From contig JAGMUV010000021.1 in assembly GCA_020744425.1 (NCBI GenBank), forward strand, positions 744,001 through 808,000: a stretch of 64,000 bases of DNA, read 5' to 3'. Positions 46,001 to 57,368 of the stretch are shown here, one piece after another (the first letter of the stretch is position 1; the number at the start of each line of letters is the position of its first letter). The notes below the pieces were generated by a model that was given only the letters and a program-made list of their open reading frames with translations, ran no database searches and was not told the origin of the DNA. A program made the translations under genes and the position numbers. Source of the DNA: Dactylonectria macrodidyma. Taxonomy: Eukaryota; Ascomycota; Sordariomycetes; Hypocreales; Nectriaceae.

Positions 46001-49000
46001 CATACCGCTACGTGTGTGAAGTACTCTATTAAGAAAGTTTTAAAGGCGGGCCTGGAAAAGTGTAGAACGCAGCTATGCCGATTTCGGGCCCCTTGGAGAC
46101 TTGTGCCGGAGACCGGGTTTACAGACGACGGCCTACTCGAAGTGAAGCGAGATCATCATATGGTCAATCAGTATAACCAGAGTATGGCTATAGGACTACG
46201 GCATAACCATGATATATCAATGATTCTCACTCGTAAAAAAGGGCTGGCGCTCATACACTACATCTGCAACTACGCTACGAAGCTCAACGCTCCTATGTGG
46301 AAGCGGCTCGCCCTTGCCGCAGAGCTATTGGATCTAGCCCAACAGCAGCAAGGGGAACCGGGCAATCCAGGTACCACGTCGGCGTCGACGGTGGGAGATG
46401 AGACCAAATCGTTCTTACTACGCGTCGCAAACCGCATTTTTACGAGCAGAGAGCTCTCGCAACCCGAGGTACTTGGCTATCTGCTCGGTTTCGGGACTGA
46501 CTTTACAAATGTTCCTGCTTGGACCTGGGTGCATCTCAATTCCTTGTACTGGGCCTGCGCCAAACAGTGGCCGGGTCTGCGGGAAGCGCTGGTAGCACTT
46601 GGTCGAGAGCCGCAACCAGACAACATCTATTTCCAAGCAGACGGCTTTAAGTTGTCCTACTTAGAGGCTTACAAACACCGCGGCCTGATCCTCCAAGACC
46701 TCTGCTTCTACGACTATATGTCCTTTGTGGTCTTGAAGAAGGAACGGTCCCACTGGAGAGGCACGACACCGATTCCTTTTCCACTAACGGCAACAGCCTG
46801 TAAAGGCTGGGTCCAATGCCTCCGAACTCCCAGCAAAACGGCGGTGCCTGTCTTCGATGGTCGTCTTACAGACGAGTTCGACGAAGAAGATGAAAACTTC
46901 GTTAAGAAGTAGGTATTAAGGCTCTATAATATGAAGGGAAGTGCTTACAGGGTATTGATAGGAACGCAGTCTTGCATCTTGTCCTGTTTGTTCCTTGGGA
47001 AAGGTTTCAGGGCGAGCCAGCGGATGATATACCTGGACTTTGGCGAAGGTTCCAGGAAATGCTAAGCGACCGAGTTCGTTCTTACGTCCGTAACATCGCT
47101 TTATTACGCGTTTCCGCAGAAGACGCTCGGGCCGACCGTAAGCTCCAGGGTCTGGACCAGGACTTTGAAGAGATTGTGGATGCGCACGCCTTCGGCGATC
47201 AAATGGGCGATCAAATGGGGGAGGACGGCGCCAGGGCGGATGACGAGAACATCGACTCACAAGAGTATTATGACGCCTTTCTGGGTGTTCTATCCGCAGT
47301 CCGGGGGAGCGAAATCAAGGACATGCCTGTGAGTTCGGCGCTGAGATGCTTGCATGAAGAGGCGAGGGCAATCGATATAGGAGAGGACGACAATACCGCC
47401 GCCCAGCGGGGCCGACAATTCTACACGATGCTGCAAGACATTCAAGATTCACCTTTCCGAAGTACGGGCCTCCTCAGCCGGGAGGAAATCGATGCAATAT
47501 TGAAGCTTCAGAAGAAAGAAGACACTAGCGTGACGGCAAATATTCAAGGCAGTGAGAGTAATGCGTCCTCCTCGTTTGCTGGCGGGCACCACGGAAGGCC
47601 AGATGTCCCACGGCGGCCCGCTCAGACGGAAGAAACACCGGCCAACGGAGTTGGTCCGGGGGGTCAGATGCGTCTCGAACTTGGCCCTTATACGTCATAT
47701 GTCGACGTCGCTCTAGGTCTGGCGAGGCAGTGGACCTTGAACAAGCTACAGTCAATGGCGGTGCTGCTACCGGCACTCTTCCTCGACGAGCGTGGCACTC
47801 GGCTCGAGGAAGAGGAGGGCAAGCAGCACCTCCAATACGTCGGCGGTGAAGGGGGCACGGGAAAGTCTCGCGTTATACACGCTATCAAAGACATGTTCCG
47901 GCTGAAAGGCGGCCTTCACACGCTGCTCGTGACAGGCGCCAGCGGAAACGCGGCTGCACTCATTGGTGGAGTGACCCTCCATTCGGCATGCAACATTGGA
48001 TTTGAAGACAAGACAGAGACTAGGAGGAATATATCAGAAGAAGAAAAGCTACGTTGGAAGAGCAAGACTATGTTGATCGTCGACGAGATCAGCCAGGTGG
48101 GCGGCCTCACTCTAGCATCTGTAGACAGCCGCTTGAGGCTGTATAGAGACGACGCGCATCGCCCTTTTGGTGGGATCCCAATCGTCATCTTCTTTGGCGA
48201 CTTCTTCCAGTTTGAGCCGGTCAGACAGACCAGCCTCCTCTTACCAGAGCCCAGAGAACACAGCAGACAGAGACTGGAGGGCTTGGCAAAGCATGTAACA
48301 GCACATAAACTGTTCCTCCAGTTTACAACCGTCGTCATGCTTCGCGAACAGGTCCGCACCGCCGGCTGTGCAAGGTTGCGTGGCTTCCTCCGGCGCCTGC
48401 GCAATGGGCAGCAGACGGAGCTGGACTTCCAACGGCTATGTCGTCGCCTCTATAACCAAGCATCCCAGCCCTCTTTCGCCGATGGGCTGCGGGCGATCAC
48501 ACCTCTGAACCAAGATAGGTGGGACCTGAACATGGCAGCCATCGTGCAGTGGGCTCGCGCCCAGGGCAAGCATATCTCGATCTTCATGGCCAAGCACGAC
48601 ACTGAAGCAGGAAAGCGGTTGCGTGTAGAAGAGCTATGTGACGTGCTTCGCTACGGAGATGACTCACAACTCCCAACCCCCGGGTTGTTCTTCTACGCGC
48701 AAGGGATGCCGGTAGTAGTGACCCGGAACCAGCTTACTGGGTTGAAGCTGGTCAACGGGGCGCCCTTCAAGGCAGTCGACATCTTTCCTGACCTCTCCTG
48801 CGGCACTATTGCTCTCGCTAGCGACGTGACGCTCCACCTGGGGCCCCCGGCAGCTGTTCTCCTCCAGTCGGACGATATCGCAGACCTCGCGGTACCTGGG
48901 CTTCCGAAGGGTACGCTCCTCATCAAGAGCAAAACAGTAGTCATCCCCGACTCTATGCGAGGGAAGAATCCTCGCTTGAGAAGTAAGCCAGGCTTTCGGT

Positions 49001-49443
49001 TGGTCACCCATAGAACAGGACCCCTATGCACCGCCGCCTTCGCTATGACGGACCAGAAGAGCCAGGGTAAGCAGTTCTCAGACGTCCTTCTTAACCTCAA
49101 AGGCGTTTACGGCAGCAGCACAGCGACAAGGCCTAGCTTTATGAGCTTATATGTACAGCTTTCGAGGGCGGAGAGGTGGGAGGGGCTGTATCTCTTCCGG
49201 AGACCAGCACGAGGCGATTTTATCGAACCGAAGAACGTATTAGATAAACAAATGAGGGACGGCGTTTACAAGCTGGAGAGGCTGGGGAACGAGACAAGAC
49301 TGCGCTTTGAGCGTGACTACAGACACGAAAGCTGGTTTCAGGATTGGGATGCTATAACAGAGTCTACTTCAGGAACCGAAGTCGACGAATATGACGACAC
49401 TTCTCTCTGGTGCAATTCTGAGGATTCTGAGGCCAAGTTATAG
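43033..49443 (+). CDS. Helitron C Rep/Pif1 helicase, intact
   Basis: A 2098-residue rolling-circle transposase in three exons: 43033-43508, 43570-46908 and 46962-49443. Introns are 61 and 53 bp with phases exact; both recur in copy B. Residues 1-160 are a very basic/acidic Arg/Glu/Gln coiled coil. A Cys-rich DUF6570-like region follows (CSVCYLQKK, CKRCFPEGD, ICFTCRAAF, YGFITKFNIQRGQL). Next come the Helitron-like N domain (YFPKTFPSCFPYGRGG), the HUH metal-binding motif HLHG (His877, His879) and the two-tyrosine motif YICNYATK (Tyr1056, Tyr1060), which nicks and joins DNA. The Pif1 superfamily-1 helicase has Walker A GGEGGTGKS (Lys1573), LIVDEISQVGG, GDFFQFEPVRQTSLL, LREQVRTAG and C-terminal TDQKSQGKQF and LYVQLSRAERWEGL. 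All expected catalytic parts are present, so it could be the autonomous source of the array. No RIP-like stops are seen. Confidence 0.92.
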
Positions 49444-49802
49444 TTTGCATGTTGGCAGTTATATTTATAAGCTGTAAGGCAGTCATATACTAGGCCCGTC
49501 TCCTTCTCTCGTAGGACAGGTATAATAGACTTATTATCGTATAAGTCTATATATCTCTTCCTTAAAAAAACCACAAATACACCACCCCTACTAAAAAGTT
49601 CCTCTAGGTAAAGTAACTATATAAGCCGCTGCTTATAGTAAAAAGTGAGAGTAAAAATACAGAAATGACACCGTAAAATCGACAAAGTCTTGGCAAAATG
49701 GTCTGTGCTTTTGTAGGGTCTGGTCAAGCCCAGGCAGTAGGTCTTTTCTTCCTTCTTCCTCCAGACGCAGCCACCTTGCGGTCCCTTAAGGAACCTTTCG
49801 GA

Positions 49803-49934
49803 ACTTACTTCGTAGTTCCTCCAGGCAACCTTCCGGAACTTACTTCGTAGTTCCTCCAGGCACTTACTTCGTAGTTCCTCCGGGCACTTACTTCGTAGTT
49901 CCTCCAGGCACTTACTTCGTAGTTCCTCCAGGCA
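49803..49934. repeat. 24-bp tandem repeat (5 copies)
   Basis: Five copies of ACTTACTTCGTAGTTCCTCC plus AGGC. One stands at 49803-49827, separated by 10 bases from four directly adjacent units at 49838-49934, of which one has G for A. The array begins exactly where the copy C tail stops matching copy A. On the minus strand it creates an artificial LEELRSK repeat frame, which is not called as a gene. Confidence 0.9.
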
Positions 49935-51089
49935 AAGCTCGGAAAAAGAACCGGGAGGATCAAGTTCCTCCAGGCACGTTAGCCCATGTAATCGCGATGT
50001 TCTAAGACACGGAATGTTTTTATTCACTAGGTAGAGTCTCATTCTCCAGCTCTTCCAGTACTGCCGCGCATCGCCGAGCTGTTCATCCGAGGCTGTTGTA
50101 CATGCCAATCTCTTGTTGCTGCCTGGGGGTTGCGGAACCTAAACTTTTGGGAGGTATAGGGTGACTAGATTAGTGATTCTGCTACTCGGCAACACGGCTT
50201 TGGCCAAGACACCCGCAGCACCGATCAGATAGATACACATGACAGTCTCCAATGCTCTTTGGTACATGCTATCGATGCACGACTTCGCCCGGAGTGGATA
50301 GCCTAGGGTTGGAACAAGACGAGATGCATAATGCGACGCGATAATGCGGCCACGAACTTGATGAGTACACACGACAGCGTTGCAGGAACCGTTGGGAAGG
50401 CACGCACTGTATTTAAGGGAAGGAACCCTCCTACATCCTCTAGCTGTTCTGTACGCTTTCCAAGACTCTTGTATCCTATACCCAACGTGTCCTAACGAGT
50501 GACATGACGAGTGTGTGATCCCTGCAAAACTATCAATCGCCGACCCGCTCTCTTAGCTCACCCTACCTTACTACGTAGCTCTGCCGCCCGAAATTGAAAT
50601 TGACATTTCCTCCCGTTACCTGGGTTCCTGGGATGACGTATTTGCCATGAAAGACCCTCAACATGTTGGATGTATTTTCACCGGAGCGCGCGACCGCTCT
50701 CTTCTTCACTGCAGGACTTTTTGCGCTTGAATGTCCAGCTTCACTTATGGATGAAATTGTTCTCCTCTCTTACGTTCTGTTGGAGGCTGCAGGTCCATTT
50801 GTGGATTCTGTGTACATGTAAGCACATCAAAGTACTTTCTAGGAGCTGATGGTCAATAAGCTAAGCCGTGGACTGTCAGCTTTTTCGTCCACTTTTGGCT
50901 CCTGGGATGTATCTCTAGGTACCCCAAGTACCACTTGTTTCTAAGCTACTGTGGGACCGTCAGCGTCCCAGGCGTTGTGAATCAAGAAGTGGCTGTGCTC
51001 AGGAAGCGTCTTAGGAGGGGATTGGCGAGACGCTACTGGCGGAGGTAAAAGTCCTTGTACTACGAATAAGCCGCCTTATGTTCTTATGC
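49935..51089. other. Intergenic after the Helitron array
   Basis: No gene seen. A further partial 24-bp unit (AGTTCCTCCAGGCA) lies near 49963-49976. Minus-strand frames at 50485-50139 show no known domain. Confidence 0.4.
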
Positions 51090-51260
51090 CAAAGAGTGCG
51101 CCTTGTTAATAACAAGGATGAACGATGATCTAGCATCTGCTGTGCCTCCTCGTACTTTCCCTGATTTCGAACTGCCTCTGCCGAGTTGTTCATGCTGGCG
51201 AGTATGTCAGGATGCTCCCTGCCAAGCATCTTTTCTCTCCGATCACCTTCCCCTCAAAAA
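51090..51260 (-). pseudogene. TPR-repeat gene fragment (kinesin light chain-like)
   Basis: Reading down from about 51229, MLGREHPDILASMNNSAEAV followed by RNQGKYEEAQQML is one tetratricopeptide repeat of the type found in fungal NB-ARC/NACHT-TPR and kinesin-light-chain-like proteins. Only about one repeat is left and no neighbouring domain is found, so it is a relic. A small deletion or degeneration follows the motif. Confidence 0.6.
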
Positions 51261-52054
51261 ATTCTTTCTTGGCGCAGGCTGTTAGTGTTGAGGTAGACAG
51301 AGGCCCCCTGTCATAACCCGACCACCTACAAAACCGGCCAAACGACTACCGAGGCTCTAACAGGCGGTCAGGCCGCACGACCACGACCTCAACCACCCGA
51401 CAATATGGCAATGCGCACCAACGGAGTCCTCTTCGAAAGGCTCGGGAAGGCGTTGGCAGTCGTACGCGAACCTCGACAAGCCGTACCCGTACTACTGTAG
51501 AGCCTGGCGGACCCTACGGGCTCGTACGACGCGCCGACCGCGAACCTACGAACGAACGATCGTTCGAATGAACGATCCTCGACGGTGACCTAGCTCTTGG
51601 CTTACGCTAAGCTAGAACCCCCAATTGAGAGTCTTTAAGAGTGCTCCAAAGTCAATGACGGGAAACCTAAGACGAACTGCAACACCGCAGGATTAGGGAC
51701 CTGGGATTAAGAAGGGGTCTCTAGATGTGAATACAGGCTAGGGAGGATGGATCCCTCAAATGGAGGAGGGGAAAATACAAGACATTCTGCTGTTTATACC
51801 TATTGGCTTTCCCCCCCGGGCTAGCCAGGTTTTCCAGTAGGGAGGCTTGATGTGCAAGGTATTCAGTGTTTAAAGGCATTTAGTGGACTATATAGCACAG
51901 TTGGGGTGGAGGAATGTAGGCTGCTGCTGAACCAGCCCCTCTGAAAGCGCAGCTGCCTTATATATACTGATAGCTGGAATAGCTGGATAGTCTCTTGCAC
52001 GCCACATGCCCCCTGGGAGGCTGGAGCGCCTCGCGCTCCCTTTGGCGTTAAATA

Positions 52055-52088
<34 letters not shown>

Positions 52089-52416
52089 CTCCAGTTTGTT
52101 GGACAGGACAGAACACACACCACACAACCAGCTTAGCTGCCGTAGAAACTTTTTCTGCCAGAGCGGTGAGCCAATAGAATCCGCTGTGCTTCCAAGCCAT
52201 GATCCATCGTCTCTGTCCCTCGACGAACATGCTAACCTGACGCCTTCGAGTTTCTTTCGACTCATTTTGACATTATTCAATCGCCCTTCACTACTATAAC
52301 TCATAGCATATTTGGAAATTCTCAAATCCTGGCCCACACAACAATACCATCTTAGATAGCCCTCCAACAATAACTTCCGGCAAAGGCTCACGACTGATCG
52401 CATCTGATTTCTTACT
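51261..52416. other. Non-coding region with possible solo LTR and microsatellite
   Basis: From about 51310 (TGTCATAACCCGACCACC) the sequence resembles the start of a retroelement LTR and contains the near-palindrome GAACGAACGATCGTTCG (about 51548-51566), but no matching end or target duplication was found. A (TC)15 microsatellite lies at 52057-52086. Minus-strand frames across it are artefacts of the repeat. Confidence 0.35.
52057..52086. repeat. (TC)15 microsatellite
   Basis: An uninterrupted TC dinucleotide run of 30 bases. Confidence 0.95.
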
Positions 52417-53165
52417 CTATGCACTAGGACTGGTCCCTTGAACTCTCATGAGCAGTGACGTTTCCGCCTCGCTTTCAGGGTGCCCCAGCCGGCGAAAGAT
52501 CTCGGCCTTGACAACCATGGATACAAAATGAAAGATACTGGAGCCATTAGCCTTATCCAAACCTGATCGCGAATCAGACTCACCAAAATAGGATCCCAAT
52601 CACCCATATCCCATTTGAGCTCTTGCACATTGTCGATTTGGTGCGGTCCCAGGAGCATTCGCGCAATTCAGTCCGACCCAGCATCGGGACATAAGATGCT
52701 TGAATGACAACTGTCGCCAGCCATCCTCCAAAGAAGACGAGTTGAATCGGAAAGAACTTAACAAGTAAAGTCTTCTTTGCTCCCCTCGCAGTTTCGTGAG
52801 TGAAGTTCCGGTATAGATACTCAATGACCACGGGATGCGCGAGGTTACGGGACAAGTCAGTGAACATGCCGAGAAACGACTATAGAAGGCAAGTCAGAAT
52901 CCTAGAACGTCAACTCGAGAGCCAAGAGAAAAAGACATACGAGAGCAATTTGCGTCCCTCCCACCGCATAGCCCTTTGGCGAGTATGTAATATAGGGCGC
53001 CATCTTCCTTAAAGGCGTGATAGAAAGAAGCGAGACGATTAAGGCAACGAAGTCAAGGATAAAGGTCAAAAAGCCGATCCAAGCGACCGCTACAGTAGGG
53101 CCCCTCAAAGATTCCGGCATAGTTGCTCTGGGCATTTCATCATCGCTTCGATATTCGGGGTCCAT
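52417..53165 (-). CDS. Small multi-pass membrane protein, unknown function
   Basis: A 213-residue host-type gene in three exons: 53165-52941, 52879-52584 and 52537-52417. Intron 1 is 61 bp (GTATGT, branch CTGAC, CTATAG). Intron 2 is 46 bp (GTGAGT, branch GCTAAT, CCAG). Phases fit and coding length is 642. After a polar N-terminus (MDPEYRSDDEMPRATMPESL) four hydrophobic segments are visible: about residues 25-50 (AVAWIGFLTFILDFVALIVS), 65-85, 112-137 (FPIQLVFFGGWLATVVIQAS) and 165-185 (GIWVIGILFCIFHFVSMVV). An NFT sequon lies between the second and third. The family is not recognised. It has no premature stops and is the only apparently healthy gene between 50 and 57 kb. Confidence 0.75.
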
Positions 53166-54493
53166 TGTGTGTTTCTTTCAAGGGTCAAGATGGGGGTGCG
53201 TTGATGTTGAATTTGAGAACCAAGTTTAGAGCATGTGCAACATTCGACGGCGAGGAATACTCTCTTTTAATAGGGGGCTCACTCCCTAGCTGTAATTTGG
53301 CTACCGTAGAAACTTAAGAAATTCATAGTCTTAGCAAAGTGGATATAGCGAGATTCCTGACTGACCAATGGCTGCTCTGGATATATTGAGGAGATAAAAA
53401 CAGCTGCTGCATGTGTTATTGGACTGATTATGGGCGTGGCTGAGCGCTAGACTCTTAAACCGGCATAGTGGAGTAAAAGGTGGGGATGCCAAGACTTGCC
53501 ACGCTAGTTTTCCGACAATTTCTTTCACTGATTGAGCGTTGAAAGCTGGGCTAAATCTGCCCTGCCGCATCTCTCAGCCCGTTGATGCAGCCCGCCTCGC
53601 CGCAGCCAGCTGCCCGGATGGACAAGGCGAATCACTCACCTCGAAACCCTGGAAAGACAGCCTTTATTAGCCTTGATGTGTGTATTGTCTGTCTCCCTTG
53701 CTAGGCTATCTCGGCGTTGGTCAGGGGTTATAGGCTTCCCTGACCGCCTTCCTATTCGGGCTGTGCCCGGCAATGGGTCGACGACCCCCGGCTGTCACCA
53801 CGTGACCACCCGATCCGATGCTCTGTACATGGTCCAATCTAACAGATATCAAGCCTAGATCCTAGGGCTTTCAGTACCTGCAGTAGTCGACTGCCGCCTC
53901 TCTGCATTTTACACACTGGATTGTTCCCAGACTTACACTGGAAAAGTAGTGGTGCGTGGGGTACACAGAAATATTGTCGAGCCAACCAATATCTACATTG
54001 AATATAACGCCAGATAGAATGAATCAATTGGTATATCCCCTCCAGCTATTAAATTTTCGGGTATATTTTAAAGAATGGATGCTTACCTTTACAAAGATAT
54101 CCTAGCCTTGTGTTAGATTGTGGCTGGGTAATGCATCAAGGAGGTTGTTCAGGTATCAGAATACCGGGATATCTGCATCTATGGCTGAAGATGATGATAA
54201 AACCCCGTTCTAGAGGAAAGTGGAGACGAGAGTCAACGAGAACAAGAACAACAAGAACAACCAAACATATCATCAAGAATTGATCTACATTTATCTGGCT
54301 ATCCCTAATCTTTACTAAAGACACACGGCGTGTCCAACACCTTAGTCAGATGACTAGAAAACCCCTCTTGAGAAAAGAGGGGGCCGGAGGCATCCTAGAT
54401 CAATACCATCATCGTCTTTGAGCTCCACAATGCATTGATCCCTATCAGTCTGATCGAATTACCCGTATCGGATCCATCAATTAACAGTCGAAA
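53166..54493. other. Intergenic, no gene seen
   Basis: No recognisable coding sequence. An AT-rich portion lies around 54020-54120. A GTTCTTGTT/AACAAGAAC-type low-complexity stretch lies near 54238-54262. Confidence 0.4.
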
Positions 54494-54853
54494 TTGCGTG
54501 AAGAAGCTATTTGCGCTACGACCCATACGGCTCTTTATCCTCTATTCGGCCCTAATACGAAGACCGCGATGTCAGCCAAAAATGCCACATCTACTCAGAA
54601 GGACTACCTTAGGACCTTTGAAGGTTGGGCAGATTGGGACAGAGCCTTCAAGACGAAAGCAAATTCAGCAAAAATCTGGAATCTAATCAACCCAGATAGG
54701 TCTGACCAGCCGTTGGAAGAGCCGGTCAGACCGGCCTTCACCACCTATTTCCGAAGAATCCCTCCACAGCGGATCGAGGCGAGTCTTCTGCCGGAGATTT
54801 CAACACCTTGCTCTACGCCACTCTTTCCTTCTGCATTCTCGCAACTATTATAA
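54494..54853 (+). pseudogene. Retrotransposon Gag-like fragment (Copia-type, tentative)
   Basis: A frame whose middle part, YLRTFEGWADWDRAFKTKA then KIWNLINPD and PLEEPVRPAFTTY, resembles the N-terminal region of fungal Copia Gag proteins. The coding similarity stops before 54853 and no protease, integrase or reverse transcriptase follows. Only a short relic remains. Confidence 0.45.
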
Positions 54854-54979
54854 CCAAGGACTGTGGCCTAGCAGCTCGAGGAGGCTGCCGTCAGAGAGCT
54901 GCCTGCTAACCCGACTGTTAAAGATCTACTGAAGATCGTCTGGAAAAACCGTCGCTTCGCCCAAGAGGCTTCACTAGCT

Positions 54980-55365
54980 CAGAAGGGTGTAAAAGGCAGA
55001 AAAAGCTGGATCAGATCGCACAGCATGTTCTTCGTCGAATTGAATCACCAGGAGCAGCCAATCGGTCATGTATGGTGCTACAGTTGATGTAATGCGAAGG
55101 GTCGACCGGAATTTTTCTTAGTACAAGCTACATCTTCTGCAGCAGATCATCTTCGAAGTATGTATTTGTCCCCTACACTAACATATCCATCTACTGACTT
55201 GCGCAGAGCTCACCGGATCACCCCAGCGAGCCAGTCAAGCCCCAGCGACGATAGCACGATCGATCCCCACTCCCATGCAACCCCTAAACGACCGCGGCTT
55301 GACCAGAGCATGATACCAAGGGGTCAAAGCTGTACAAGAACTAAGTGTTGGGTTTGTAATTGATA
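54980..55365 (+). pseudogene. hAT transposase N-terminal BED zinc-finger fragment
   Basis: GRKSWIRSHSMFFVEL leads into GHVWCYS-stop-CNAKGRPEFFLVQATSS, and AADHLR is followed, after a probable intron of about 45-50 bp (about 55158-55206), by AHRITPASQ. This is the BED finger plus linker of a fungal hAT transposase, comparable to 29530-29330. The in-frame TGA at about 55085 lies between the zinc Cys residues where CGA would be expected. The rest of the transposase is absent; a pogo element lies just downstream at 55482. Confidence 0.6.
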
Positions 55366-55579
55366 GTAACGTGCTATTTACAATATTTAAGCACAGGTTT
55401 CTAAAGGAGCTCTTTTATCGGTTCGACTATAAATTAGCGCTCTAAATTCCTTAGAGTGGCAGTTCTATTACTAGAGAGCTAACGTACTTGATAAGTGAGT
55501 GGGCCAAACGAGTGAGTGAGCCAAAAATCCCTCAATCTCTCATCTTTTCAATTGATCAATTGATTCTTAACTACTAAAG

Positions 55580-57235
55580 ATGTCTCAATCAAATAAAGAG
55601 GGAAATATCCTTTTTGCTCTTCAAGCCCTTCGAAATGACCTAAAATTAAGTATCCGGAGCGCTGCAGAGATCTATGATGTGCATCGTAATACCTTGCGTC
55701 GCCGGCAGAAAGGCATACCATCTCAATACGATACTATCCCCAAATCACGCAGGCTATCTGATCTAGAGGAACAAATCATTATTCAATTCATTCTAGACCT
55801 AGATTCACGAGGGTTTCCCCCGTGACTGCGTGGTATTGAAGAAATGGCTAACCGACTGCTCGCTGACTGCGATGCGTCACCTGTCGGCAAGCGCTGGGCT
55901 TCTAACTTCGTTAGGCGACACCAAGAGCTTAAGACGCGTTTTTTTCGTAAATACGACTATCAAAGAGCAAAATACGAAGATCCGACTATTATTCGCGACT
56001 GGTTCAGGCTTGTGGAGAACACAATCGCGAAATATGGTATCGACCTAGCTGATATCTACAACTTTGATAAGACCGGCTTTATGATGGGCATAATCGCAAG
56101 CGGAATGGTCGTCATAGGCACAGATAGGCGTGGAAACCCGAAATCAGTCCAGCCTAGAAACCGAGAATGGGTTACAGTCATGCAGGCGATCAATGCAGAA
56201 GGCTGGGCGATCCAGCCGTTCATCGTAGTTGCGGGCTAATATCACCTCGCCAACTAGTACTGGGAAAGCAACCTCCCAGGCGATTGGGCTATTACAATGA
56301 CTCAAAATGGCTAGACCGACAATAAGACGGGTCTTGAGTGGCTCAAGCACTTTAATCAGCACACGAAGAATCGATCGACCGGTCGCTATCGTCTTCTAAT
56401 CCTCGATAGGCATGAAAGTCACCACTCCATCGACTTTAAGAAATATTGTAAAGAGAACGACATCGTTAAGCTTTGTATGCCGCCTCATTCATCTCATCTG
56501 CTCCAGCCTCTTGATGTCGGGTGCTTTAGGCCGCTTAAAACAGCCTATGGTCGAGCAATTGAGCAATTGATCAAATGCTCCATAACCCACGTTTCAAAGA
56601 CCGAGTTCTTCCCAGCCTTCTACGCTGCCCACAAAGCCGCTATAATAAGGAATAATATTGAGGGAGGTTTCTGAGGGGCCGGACTTGTTCCCTTAAACCC
56701 AGAAAATGTCATATCAAAGCTTAATGTGCAGCTACGGACTCCAACACCGGCTGCAGAGGAGGTCGGCCTCCCCGACCCTTGGGTCTCGAAGACCCTAAAG
56801 ACAGTGCTTAAGGCCAGTTCGCAGTCTGAATACCTTAAAAGACGAGTGAGAAGGCATCAGAGCAGCTCTCCAGCATCTATCCTTGAGGCGCTTAAGTCAT
56901 TTTCTAAGGGAATAAAGGCAATAATGCATCAAATGGCATTATTAAAGTCTGAGAACCAGATCCTTCGACAGGCAAATGAGACTCTTAGCAAGCGGCGCAG
57001 AGCAAAAAGAACCCGCTTACAGAATAGAGGGAAGATGACTGTAGAGGAAGGAAGGGAAGCAATTGATCAAATAGATGTCAATATACAAGTATAGGCTGAA
57101 TCGTCGAAAAGTAGTGGTCAAGGAGGGTCAGCGCGACTGAAGGAAAGGCGCTGTGGAACTTGTAGAAAGACTGGCCATAATGCAAGGACTTGTCAGGCTG
57201 TAATTGAGACCTCTGGAGAAGAGTATAGCGATTAG
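55580..57235 (+). pseudogene. pogo transposase with RIP-type stops
   Basis: A single frame of about 551 codons with six nonsense codons and no frameshift: TGA 55823, TAA 56237, TAG 56255, TAG 56312, TGA 56672 and TAG 57092. All can arise from CGA, CAA, TGG or CAG by C-to-T/G-to-A change. Domains: N-terminal HTH_psq (SIRSAAEIYDVHRNTLRRR), CENPB-like HTH (SPVGKRWASNFVRRH) and the DDE catalytic core with Asp in DIYNFDKTGFMMG, Asp in LLILDRHESHHS and Asp in LLQPLDVGCFRPL. The usual Gly after the second Asp is Arg, again a G-to-A change. A coiled coil follows and a C-terminal zinc knuckle CGTCRKTGHNARTC (about 57156-57197). Confidence 0.9.
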
Positions 57236-57300
57236 TTTTAATTGATTGAATGGTTTGTTATGTTTTTATTAAAGTTTTAATTTTGAAGGTAGGGGTTTTT

Positions 57301-57368
57301 GGCCCACTCACTTGTTTGGCCCACTCACTTGTTTGGCCCACTCACTTGTTTGGCCCACTTACTTATCA
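57301..57368. repeat. 17-bp tandem repeat in pogo right terminus
   Basis: Three identical units GGCCCACTCACTTGTTT and one diverged terminal unit. They are likely transposase-binding sites. Confidence 0.85.

Larger units (their letters stand above)
40680..49802 (+). mobile_element. Helitron unit C
   Basis: The third member of the array and the only one with a fully open Rep/helicase gene. It contains the companion gene (42435-40973), a 597-bp divergent spacer and the helicase gene (43033-49443). It matches B until the 3' region, where it follows the copy A tail to 49802 and then breaks off into 24-bp repeats. The 117-bp motif and terminal hairpin/CTAG seen in A and B were not found, so its 3' end may be lost or altered. 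Confidence 0.8.

Noticed and set aside
49617..50108. 163-codon minus-strand frame with LEELRSK repeats
   Set aside because: It is a translation of the 24-bp DNA tandem repeat, so the apparent protein repeat is a by-product.
51310..51700. Solo LTR starting TGTCATAACC
   Set aside because: No convincing CA end, partner LTR or target duplication was found, so it is mentioned only as a possibility in the region note.
51888..52424. Minus-strand frame with an Arg/Glu dipeptide run
   Set aside because: The run is the (TC)15 microsatellite read as codons, and no other coding signal is present.
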